DNA of 64,000 nucleotides from contig OX381715.1 of the NCBI GenBank assembly GCA_947462335.1, positions 43,555,472-43,619,471 of the forward strand. The letters run 5' to 3'. A program made the translations under genes and the position numbers. This document shows, in pieces, positions 56,164 to 64,000 of the stretch (within the stretch, counting starts at the first letter, position 1; each line of letters starts with the position of its first letter). The DNA is from Harmothoe impar. Lineage: Eukaryota > Annelida > Polychaeta > Phyllodocida > Polynoidae. Below the pieces are notes generated by a model. The model was not told the DNA's origin. It ran no database searches and was given only the letters and a program-made list of their open reading frames with translations.

Positions 56164-56344
56164 TGGTGGTACAGACCTAATTGCTGTCGAGTGAGCAGAA
56201 CTAGGGCGGGTGCTAATCGTGAATGTCCCCGAGGGTGGCAGACGGATCTATCGAAGTCGAATGTTTTCCACGAAAACGAAGTTTAAATCGAAGATATTGC
56301 GGAGTACTCGTGGTGCTCCCATCACTCGAGGGCACCGATTCCTC
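56156..56344 (+). other. Templated filler insertion from three nearby segments
   Basis: 56156-56252 is identical to 54469-54565 (97 bp, direct). 56253-56307 is the inverted copy of 54986-55040. 56303-56344 is the inverted copy of 55698-55739. Junction overlaps are ATC and GTAC. The diverged copy at 40215 lacks this filler, so it is an insertion that breaks the extra ORF. Confidence 0.9.
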
Positions 56345-56346
56345 CG

Positions 56347-56784
56347 AGCCCAGTCTAGAAAAAAAACCAACCCACAGCAGAAGGGACGGTCCGTGTCAGA
56401 CGCTTCGGATGTGGAGGAGGTACCATTTGAACTTCCTAAAAGCCAGAGGCGTAATGTAAAGAAGGGTGAGGCACGACAGCCCTGTGTCCCCCATCCTCTG
56501 CCTCCGCAAACTACTGCGATAAATATGTCTCCAACTGTGAGGTTGGTAGATGTGGTATCCAGTACGGCTTCCACTCCTTCGACGCCTCCTAGGACACCAG
56601 CCAAGACGCTTTCGAATTCTCCAACAACTCCGACCAGGACTCCGGTGCAGGTTGCAATACCTGTATCCCCATCCACGTCCTCAGAATCAGGACATTCGAA
56701 CATGTCACCCGTGGTCTCTTCGCCCCCTCCGGCTGCTGGGGCAAACGCCTCAGTAGATGTTCCCAACTCGCGGCAGAGGAAATG
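56347..56784 (+). pseudogene. Extra ORF, middle linker
   Basis: Frame 2. It begins with AQSRKKTNPQQKG, matching AQSRKNPNPKK of the other copy, then FELPKSQRR and SPTVRLVDVVS, then a Thr/Ser/Pro-rich linker. A one-step frame change near 56775 leads into the zinc-finger part. Confidence 0.75.
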
Positions 56785-58305
56785 GTCTGGCGCAATGCTA
56801 CCGGGGGTTTCAAAAAGTTTAGGCCCGAGTGTATGGAGCATTGCAGACGTTCCAGGGACATGTATTCGTGTCCTAAGGCAACAGACTGTGAGGGTCTGTC
56901 CGATGATGAGGAATGGATCAGGTCCAACACCACCTCACCCAGCACCTTCGCATGGACAGAAAATTGGTTCAATCGGCTACAGGATCGCAAACAGTTCCCC
57001 GAGTCCTACTACAACCATGAGGGACGCCCCAAAATTCGATGGGCTATGGCCCGGTACAAAGCAGGGGAGAGGGAGGACTGTCCTTTCGATTCCTGTCGCA
57101 CATATTTCAAACACGAGAACCGTCCCATGCCCACTCGTCTTCGATTTATGCGGCACCTGGTCGAATGCCACATGCACCACCGGGCGCAGTATATCTGCGC
57201 TGACATTGGCAAGGCAAACAAGAAGTGTTCTGGACTGTGGACCCTCCGAAGAGGCAGGATGATCGAGCACCTGATACAATGTCATGGGCAGTCCATGACG
57301 TTAGCCAGGAAGAACGTGGGGGACCTCCATGCAACACTGGTGGCGGGCCTGGCCAAAGTGAAATTCGACAACATCACGATTGAGACCCCCCAGTTTGGAA
57401 AGGTCCAAGTGACGAGGAATTCGAAGCAGTCAGCTGTCTTCCAGCGTACAGATCGGCGGGGTCGACTAGACCTGAACAGCGCCCTGTATCAGGAGTTGTA
57501 CACCTGGAGAGCGGCCAACCCCCTTACGGGGAAACGAAGTGAAACCAGGAGTCCGGCCACTTCCGAACCTGACTGTAAAAAGGTCAAATCGGAAGCTCCG
57601 GCTCCAAGAGTTCCAACTGCAGCACGAGGGCGAGCGACAACGTTTGAACACCGGTCCCCACTGCAGGACTTGCGTCCTGACTATGGTCCGGACTTTTCGG
57701 CCCCGAAAGGTCGTTCCCAACTACAAACCCTTCGTCCTCTGACTCCTGGTAACCTGGCTAGCAGGACTGAGTACCCTTCAATGGATTCTCCTGGTCCGGA
57801 AGGACAGACTGAGCGGGATCCGTACAGGAACCTCCCCTCGGGTATCCCTGTAGAGGATGCCCTTCGCCAACCGGACTCCCGGAACGTAGAGATGGGGGAT
57901 TCGGATCACTTTGTGCTACCTGGGAAAAAGGACTTGGTGGTCACTGCCACCATCCACACTCCCCAGGTAGTGGAAGAGACGAAACCGAAGGCTGACAGCT
58001 CTACACAGTCGGTGGGGCGTAAAACCCCTGCCACTAGTTCGAATCCATCATCCGTGAAATCTGAGCCTGTGGTGGACCCGGTTCCAGTGACCACTTCGAA
58101 CCCGGTTACCACCACACCAAAGACAACTACTAGAGGAGTGCTCACCACTACTACCACCACAGCCACTGTGCCTTTCAGGCCCAACGTACGAGAAGAACCG
58201 GCAGTCGGCCCGGATAGGTGGTATGACCTCATGATAAGTGGTGAGAACATTCGTCCTAGTGTGCGGTTTCCAAAGGACTACTTTGAGCCTGTGAAAGGCT
58301 CCTGA
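56782..58305 (+). CDS. Extra ORF, tandem zinc-finger part (507 codons)
   Basis: A Cys cluster (C17, C21, C30, C36) is followed by two C2H2-type fingers: C100-x4-C105...H125-x4-H130, and C139-x9-C149...H163-x4-H168. A conserved segment of about 90 residues (ITIETPQFGKVQV) follows, then a long Ser/Thr/Pro-rich tail with a run of threonines near residues 445-470. The frame opens at an ATG, but homology extends upstream, so that ATG is internal. The finger spacing is unlike gag knuckles and suggests nucleic-acid binding. It ends at a TGA with homologous-looking coding continuing in another frame. Confidence 0.75.
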   Translation: MVWRNATGGFKKFRPECMEHCRRSRDMYSCPKATDCEGLSDDEEWIRSNTTSPSTFAWTENWFNRLQDRKQFPESYYNHEGRPKIRWAMARYKAGEREDCPFDSCRTYFKHENRPMPTRLRFMRHLVECHMHHRAQYICADIGKANKKCSGLWTLRRGRMIEHLIQCHGQSMTLARKNVGDLHATLVAGLAKVKFDNITIETPQFGKVQVTRNSKQSAVFQRTDRRGRLDLNSALYQELYTWRAANPLTGKRSETRSPATSEPDCKKVKSEAPAPRVPTAARGRATTFEHRSPLQDLRPDYGPDFSAPKGRSQLQTLRPLTPGNLASRTEYPSMDSPGPEGQTERDPYRNLPSGIPVEDALRQPDSRNVEMGDSDHFVLPGKKDLVVTATIHTPQVVEETKPKADSSTQSVGRKTPATSSNPSSVKSEPVVDPVPVTTSNPVTTTPKTTTRGVLTTTTTTATVPFRPNVREEPAVGPDRWYDLMISGENIRPSVRFPKDYFEPVKGS

Positions 58306-58699
58306 TGCAGTGTTGCATAAGGAGCTGTATGAACGATGGCTGCATGAACACCAAGTTGGCATGCAGCAGTATGCCGCCTGTGTGGCAAGGGCATCCGCCG
58401 ACTATGCCATCACCATGCAGGGCAAGGAGGTCGAGAGACTGAGGCAGATCTTCGAACAACAACGAATCAACGAGCAGGCAGAGCCGGATAAGGTGATCGA
58501 ACTCACCAAACAGCTAGAACATTCGAAGAGGGAACTTACAACGTCCCGTGCCTTCCAAAAAGCTGCGGAGGACTCACTGGACGATCAGGCCAGAACTATG
58601 AAGGCGCTGAACGTTAAGTTCATCCGAGTATTCAGAATCGGGCTAACCCAATGGAGTGGGTCCCTCGAAGAGCACCTAGGCTTGGTGAAGGACTTGTAA
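58301..58699 (+). pseudogene. Extra ORF, C-terminal coiled coil
   Basis: About 130 codons in frame 2 without its own ATG at the start. It is rich in heptad-like charged helices (KELYERWLHEHQVGMQQ, then VIELTKQLEHSKRELTT). A single-base shift near 58300 separates it from the preceding frame, so it is probably the true C-terminus of the extra protein. It is not present in the minus-strand copy. Confidence 0.6.
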
Positions 58700-59636
58700 T
58701 GATAATTCGAGTGTTCGTTTGTTCAGTGGTGTTTTTGATGACTTGTGCATATGATGTTTCGATGATATCTTAATAATTGTGTCCGTAATTACAGAACGTC
58801 CATGATTGAAATCATGATTCGAGAAAAAAACCATAAACAAGGTGTGAAATGCATAATTGTCAAGAAATGTCTTCGTTGTCTAAAAAAAAGAAAAAAAAAA
58901 AAATTTTATGAAAAAGGTGTTCATACTTTTAAGAGTGTGGCTCATGCTGTATACTATGATTCGAACCAAAAACTGTACATAGTGTTCGATACCTACCTGG
59001 TATTCGGATTTCGAAAATATATCTATTTCACTGGATATATAGTCATGTATCTATTACCTCAGGTGGAGGCCAAAAATTACTACATTCCTTGGTTATAAGA
59101 GTTAATGTCACACTTGTGTTGGTTCCATGTACATTTTTGTAATTCCAATAGTTCACGTAATTACCTCTCCAGGGACGGTTCGCCCCATAAATATTTTCGA
59201 GCCATTTCTTCTGTGTCATTCCGTCCTAAAAAGTCACATATTGTGCATTCCTTACCTACCTTAATATAATTAATGTAGTAATCAATATTGTATCTCAACG
59301 GAAAACCATACAGATCTGTGATCGCGGTAGTTAGAAGTAGTATAGAACATATATATTCACACATATATTCATATCTTTATTAAAGATGGATACTCACGTA
59401 TCTATCTTGTCGTTATGGTGTTGGATCTGTAAGATCCCTGTTATGTACATAGTAATGTAAGTGTTGTTTGATGTGACAGGTCAGTCTAAAATCTAAAAAT
59501 TGTACTTTCTACATGTATGTTTAAATGTAATTCGTACCTTCGAATGTACCCCAGTATTGTTATCATGTACACTGATATTATTCTCCTATATTATATCAGA
59601 TGTATTACGACCCTTGGTATAATCTGGTGGGGGTGA
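58700..59636 (+). other. 3' region before the LTR
   Basis: AT-rich. A 98-codon frame at 58802-59098 (basic then hydrophobic) is probably chance. A purine-rich GGTGGGGGTGA just before 59637 is the likely polypurine tract. Confidence 0.6.
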
Positions 59637-60155
59637 TGTAGGGGCACGAATAATACGTGTACATATAGGTCCGTGGAGTCAGAGCGGGAAGTGCCTCCAA
59701 CGGACACTAGGTGGCAACACCTACGCCATGTCCTTTCGGTTATCCGGTAGCAGAGCCAGGCAGGGCACTCCAGACGGCGCTACGGAGGAGTGCCACGTCG
59801 ACACTGCTTGGTCCGCGCTCAGGGTATATAAGAGGCCGAGGTTGGCTACCTCAGGGAGTTCGTCCCAGGACGAGCTCTGACCCACACCTTTCGTACCTTC
59901 GCTTTGATAGGGGCACCTACACCCCTCCCTCACTATGGTTCCTGCACCAGCCATGCTGGCTCAGGGCCTGACTGTCCGGTATTGCTAACCTTCGAACTAT
60001 CGATAGAATCCTGTGTGTCTTCGAATGGTTAAAAGACCAAGTGAACCGAGTAGAAACCTTCGTGTACTTTTGAGGCTGTGATCGAATAAAAACCTGTTGC
60101 ATTCAAACCGAATTTGGAACCTGTGTTCGCGTTATACGTTAACGAAACCCCTACA
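59637..60155 (+). repeat. 3' LTR
   Basis: 519 bp. It differs from the 5' LTR by two G-to-A and one A-to-T changes. Confidence 0.95.
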
Positions 60156-60159
60156 CTAC

Positions 60160-60289
60160 TAATAGAAATTTCAAAGTGGTACGAAACAAAATGGTCACTT
60201 ACACAATAAAGAAAACTGGAGTGCGATACTTATATTTTAAGCATCGCGTGCATTCTGACGGAGTGACAACGAGTCCTTTAGAGTTATGA
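60160..60289 (+). pseudogene. polB: DNA polymerase B, C-terminus, beyond the Gypsy insertion
   Basis: After the second CTAC, coding resumes. A frame from 60191 to TGA 60287-60289 gives YTIKKTGVRYLYFKHRV...SDGVTTSPLEL, the usual ending of Maverick/adintovirus-type polB. Together with 43793-47727 it shows that the retrotransposon landed about 40 codons before the end of polB. Confidence 0.72.
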
Positions 60290-60637
60290 AAAAAAAGAGG
60301 TGTATTGGTGTTGGAAAAAAAAAAAATCACAACAAGACAACGTCGCGTTCTTGGTTGGTTGGTTGATTGGTTGGTTGGTTGTTTGCTTGCTTGCTTGCGA
60401 TCTCTATTTTTTCACTTGGAAATTAAGAGGTGTGTGTTGTTATTGCTATTGTTCTTTAAGATGGTTTGATTCATTAAGTGTGTTTAGTATATCATCAATA
60501 CATGTGAGGCTTTTTTTTGCGGACTGCTCGAGTGTTAAAACGATAGTTGATTGGAATGAGAAAATAAAAAAATAAAAAAATAAAAAATGAAAATTGTTGT
60601 GTTCTTATTTTCATACGAAATCTAAACAGAAAAAAGC
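60290..60637. other. Downstream region of polB
   Basis: Contains TTGGTTGG and TTGCTTGC short repeats (60350-60400) and A-rich runs near 60560-60590. No gene. Confidence 0.45.
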
Positions 60638-60950
60638 ATTAAGAGACTCGCCTCCGAAGAGGAGGCGAGTCTCTTAATTAAGTAAAGTTCTTTTTTTCTT
60701 TTTTTCTTTTTTCTTTTTTTCCCCCCAAAGAGACGCTCACTCCCAAAGTGCCCCCCTCCCCCCCAAAGTGCCCCCCAACCCCAAAAGGAGCCCCCCCTCC
60801 GCACCCCCCTCCCCCTATGCACCCCCCTCCCCCTTCTTCTTCTTCTCCCCCAGTTAATTAACTACTAAAGAGATCAAAAAGATCCCCCTCTGACATGTCT
60901 GATGTGTACTTTCAGACTCCGATACATATTATTATTATTATACTACTCAT
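60622..60950 (-). pseudogene. Possible minus-strand small gene, Gly/Lys-rich relic
   Basis: An ATG at 60950 sits in sequence resembling the start region of the gene at 42884, with a TATA-like TGTATAAG at 61003-61010. The frame soon stops. Downstream G-runs give Gly-rich then Lys/Arg-rich peptides (KKRKKKKRKK) in another frame. It is probably a decayed paralogue. Confidence 0.3.
60638..60678. terminator. Perfect 18-bp hairpin
   Basis: The arms 60638-60655 and 60661-60678 (ATTAAGAGACTCGCCTCC and complement) enclose GAAGA. A T-run follows on the plus strand and an A-rich run precedes. Its place between plus-strand polB and a minus-strand gene start suggests a bidirectional transcription terminator of the polB element. 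Confidence 0.6.
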
Positions 60951-61010
60951 GGTGAGGGTTGTAGAGAAAGTGTAAGTGAATGACATTCTTTTTCTTCCCC
61001 CCCTTATACA

Positions 61011-61230
61011 CACCTCTGGAGATAAGCTGCTTAAGAGAGAGTGAGCTAGCTAATCCTGTTTCCAGCTGGAGGGCCCTTCCTTCCTTCCACCCTGGATTCA
61101 AATCTTGTTTTTGATCTGGAGGTGTGTTACATCTATAAGAGGATCAAGTGTCATTAGGAGATTAAGGTGGTCAACGAGAGCGTATACAAAAAACTTCATA
61201 CAGCAAACAGCAGGTGATCATCCTGCAGGC
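61011..61230. other. Unique sequence
   Basis: Nothing recognised. Confidence 0.4.
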
Positions 61231-61650
61231 ATGTTAACTAGGTGGTCACTTCCAGTCACGTGACCACTTCTTTTTTTTAATTGGGTCACTTCTGTCACTT
61301 CCGGTCATCGCTAATCCCCCCCTAAGTAGGTCACGTGACGTCATTTCCGGTCATCTTAAGTAGGTCACTTCCGGTCACGGGGGTGTGGTCTATTATGCAA
61401 ATGAGGGGATCACTTCCGGTCAAATGGAGGCCTCTGATTGGCTGGTACACCTGAAGTGACCCATTATGCAAATGAGGGGGACACTTCCGGTCAAATGGAG
61501 GACTCTGATTGGCTGGGGTCATGACCTTGACCTCTAAGTAGGCCAAGGTCACGTGACGTCACTTCCGGTATGCCCTAATATGGGCATGTGATGTCACTTC
61601 CGGTCAAATGGAGGCCTCTGATTGGCTGCAAGTCCAATGAGTAATAAACA
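61231..61650. promoter_or_regulatory. Dense cluster of promoter-type motifs
   Basis: About nine CACTTCCGGT-like ETS sites, two TGACGTCA CRE sites plus variants, three or more CACGTGAC E-boxes, two ATGCAAAT octamers, three inverted CCAAT boxes (GATTGGCT) and a TGACCTTGACC receptor-type site. A ~75-bp unit (CACTTCCGGTCAAATGGAGG ... GATTGGCT) is repeated three times, so part of the density is due to tandem duplication. It adjoins the Gypsy relic at 61692. Confidence 0.55.
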
Positions 61651-61691
61651 GTACTTAACCATAGTGCCGTTCCGATACAAACAATACTACT

Positions 61692-63690
61692 GTCATGGAA
61701 TCTTTTGGAGATCAATGAGTGACTAGCCCCAGTATCAACCAAAAACTCTGCAGACCTACCCTTCACTGCTACAGTCAAATACCACCTGTCCCATCCAGTG
61801 GTGATGGGTTAACGGTGAAACATTCAAAATCCTTGGTGACACCAAGATCCACTCCCCGCCGCTTCAAGTTTTTCAGGCAGGGGTGATCCGGGGACAATTG
61901 GGCACTACTGACCATCTCCAGTTCCTGTATCCAATTTGCCGCTTCCCCAGTACTTCCTCCCCGGACGTCTTCTCTACTGGTTTCACTTGACATGCCTGGA
62001 AGGAACTGATCAGGTCCCTCCTCAAAGCTTCCAGTCTCTTCTGTACCTCGGACTTCATCGTCTGCACCGCTGGTGATAAGCTGGCACACATTCACGTTAG
62101 GGGTTACCACCTTGCCATCCCGAGCAACCCCCTCTAGTTTTCCATCTTCTTATCTTCAGGTTATGGCACTGGCTTCTGAGCTGGACATTCTGCTGTGAAG
62201 TGACCCAGGGCCTGACATCTATAACACTTCCTGGTGGTTTTATCCACCCTTGGCTTCGAATTCCTCTGTGAGGGTTGCTGATTTCCGGAGATCATATCAG
62301 TCAATCTCAGAAGAAGTTCCTCCATGGAACTGGCTGTAGAGGATGTTGTCGAAGGTGCACTTGCAGTCCCAGCGGTTGCAGGAGTTGTCTTCCTGTCCGC
62401 CTTTGGATAGCGTTTCGAATTCGAACTGGAATAAGATTTGCCACTGTTCTTTTGAGAAACTGCGCCAATCTCCTCCTCCCTTCCAGGATCATCTTCCTCT
62501 GAATCAGAGGTAGGTTGATCTTGCACCACACTGGAAGTTCTCTAAAGGGCTTTTGAAGATAACAGATGGCATTATTTCAAAACAGACAGAGTCGATCCTC
62601 ATTCCCCACATTACCAATCAGGTAACTGGCGCATTCCATCAATTGGGTAAATGAACAGGCTCCATGTCTAGTTCTCCACCTCGAAACTGCCAACTTCCCA
62701 GGCCCATTTCTGAGCACTCGAAGTAGCTCATCTAAAGACTCCTGCTCGGACCAACGGTTGTACCTTATATCGTCCATGAAGTCCGCAAACCACTCCTGCC
62801 ATGGCTGTCTGCCAGTAAAAGGAGTTGGAGTGCTCGCAGTTCGTCTTGCTGCATTATGGTTGTCTCTGTGTAACAAACATGACTGTTCAACGCTCTAATC
62901 AACGATATCGGCATTGTCATTATGTCTGCTAACACAGTCAACTACCATGTCAGCAATGCAGGGATTCGAATCGTAAATCACTTTCATCCCTGGGGACATT
63001 GATACACGCCGGGACACCATTCTACCAGTACTGATAGGGGGCCTCCCTGTCATCCTGTTGGAGGAGTTTGAATGTTCATTCGGATCAGACCACGTGGATC
63101 TGTCACCAGAACCGAAAGGGATGGCTCTTTCATTAGAGCTTGACCGGCTGCCTGGATTTGAATTGCCATCACCTTATGGCACAGATGTCTGTCTGTGACC
63201 AGAAGACATGCCAACCCCATCCAAATCCCCTGTGTTGATGGTCACTCGTCTCGTCCTGGATCTGGACGGAGGGACATCACCCCCACCAGATGATGAGTCA
63301 TAGACCCTATCATTCATGTGATCGAATCCAGCCAAGCTGGGTCGCGAGTCTTCCTTCCTTCTTCTTGCTTGGATCTCCTCCAATTCACAAGCCACAGCCT
63401 CACGCTCATCCAACATGGCTTTGGTTGTTTCCCTCAGTCTGATGGAGTTCATCCGAATCCTGCACAGCCAGCTGATGCTGACGTTGTTCCAGGACTTCAG
63501 TCCTCCGCCGGAGGGTATCCTGTTGTTCAGAGAATTGGTCTTCCACCTGACCAAGTTCCACCCTTGTCGAATCCAGACGATTTTGCTTCTCAATCGTCTC
63601 TCCATCCAATTACTCATTCTTCATCCGAGGTTGCGACATTCGGTGGCTCAATGCTTCGAACTCCGCATTCACCTCTAATTATCTAAGAAT
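61692..63690 (-). pseudogene. Ty3/Gypsy gag and protease relic
   Basis: Read leftwards from about 63690: coiled-coil gag N-terminus, Ser/Arg-rich part, capsid part with WQEWFADFMDDIRYN (about 62800), knuckle CYRCQALGHFTAEC (about 62240), the gag stop with the -1 protease frame (62140), and protease FLVDTGASHSLIS ending at about 61692. It is close to the 48304-50720 region but broken at about 62577, 62886 and 63174. No LTR is seen. Confidence 0.82.
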
Positions 63691-64000
63691 TTCTTTGGAA
63701 AACTTTAAACTTTCTTAAAATAAATTAGATAAAATGGTGAAAATATGTCAAAACATATGCCGGGAGAGCAAGACCAGCATCCCAGCAGCCAATGAAATCA
63801 CTCGGTTTGGATCACATGACCAGCACCAGAAAAAGAGAGGGAAATTCGAACCTACCTCGGTCAGATTGGTATGTAGTGTTGGGAGGTTAACAACGCCACG
63901 TCCACCACAATCTTAACCCACATGACCTTAAAATGTCAGACTGTTTAGTTGGTGATACCCTTATAATATGTGTCATGTGGGGTAATGTGCTCTAGGATGT
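63691..64000. other. Unique sequence to window end
   Basis: AT-rich. Nothing recognised. Confidence 0.4.

Larger units (their letters stand above)
47728..60155 (+). mobile_element. Ty3/Gypsy LTR retrotransposon with extra 3' ORF, 12.4 kb
   Basis: Two 519-bp LTRs (TGTAGGGG...CCCTACA) differ at 3 positions. Both flanks carry CTAC (47724-47727 and 60156-60159), the target duplication. A primer-binding site starts at 48248 and a purine tract precedes the 3' LTR. The order is gag, protease, RT, RNase H, integrase, a ~650-bp spacer, an extra ORF of about 3.6 kb, a ~930-bp 3' region and the LTR. It is inserted in the polB pseudogene. Several coding breaks make this copy defective despite its young LTRs. 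Confidence 0.93.

Noticed and set aside
55102..58699. Envelope gene after pol
   Set aside because: No signal peptide, furin-type site or transmembrane segment; composition is zinc-finger, low-complexity and coiled coil.
42558..61010. Complete Maverick/adintovirus genome
   Set aside because: No capsid, ATPase, protease or retroviral-type integrase gene of that element was found, nor terminal inverted repeats; only polB and small neighbours are visible.

Overview
This is an AT-rich, repeat-dominated stretch of an animal nuclear genome. The mix of elements (PAT/Ngaro-like tyrosine-recombinase retroelements, Ty3/Gypsy, non-LTR elements, hAT-, CACTG- and TA-type DNA elements, and a decayed Maverick/Polinton- or adintovirus-type DNA polymerase B) suggests an invertebrate, plausibly marine, such as a mollusc, annelid, brachiopod or amphioxus. 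I cannot fix the species. Only one stretch looks convincingly like host coding sequence: a minus-strand terminal exon (5922-6138) ending in a Ly6/uPAR-type cysteine pattern and a GPI-anchor-like tail, with an AATAAA just beyond the stop.

Layout. 0-6.5 kb: mostly unique DNA with a 225-bp near-perfect hairpin, three MITE-like elements and the host exon. 6.5-9.3 kb: a YR retroelement relic (minus), then a non-LTR RT relic (plus) whose 3' region repeats a small stem-loop. 11.1-16.1 kb: a second YR retroelement (minus) split by a 41-bp-TIR element, itself split by a 2.2-kb CACTG element full of tandem repeats. A second copy of that CACTG element lies inverted at 16.7-18.85 kb. 19.5-22.1 kb: a third YR element with clear split direct repeats, inserted in a ~67-bp tandem array. 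22.7-24.5 kb: Gypsy gag relic. 24.5-30 kb: mostly unique or MITE DNA. 30.4-36.3 kb: a non-LTR element (minus) holding a five-level nest of insertions. 37-38 kb: a TA-flanked MITE. 38.9-42.1 kb: minus-strand fragment of a Gypsy element. 42.1-61 kb: polymerase-B locus (tandem repeats, a small basic protein, a PC4-like protein, polB) cut near the polB C-terminus by a 12.4-kb Gypsy element with 519-bp LTRs. 61.2-61.65 kb: dense promoter-like motif cluster. 61.7-63.7 kb: another Gypsy gag/protease relic (minus).

Most notable biology. The 12.4-kb Gypsy element carries, after gag and pol, about 3.6 kb of extra coding sequence that is also present, clearly diverged, in the minus-strand copy at 38.9-41.1 kb. 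It has an acidic segment with a ubiquitin-interacting-motif-like helix, low-complexity linkers, a cysteine cluster with two C2H2-type fingers, and a C-terminal coiled coil. Its integrase ends in two AT-hooks. Within the extra ORF lies a filler of about 190 bp assembled from three nearby segments, one direct and two inverted, joined at short homologies: a template-switching scar. The two LTRs differ at only 3 of 519 positions, yet gag, pol and the extra ORF all contain breaks. All reading-frame calls come from reading the sequence; no database search was run.
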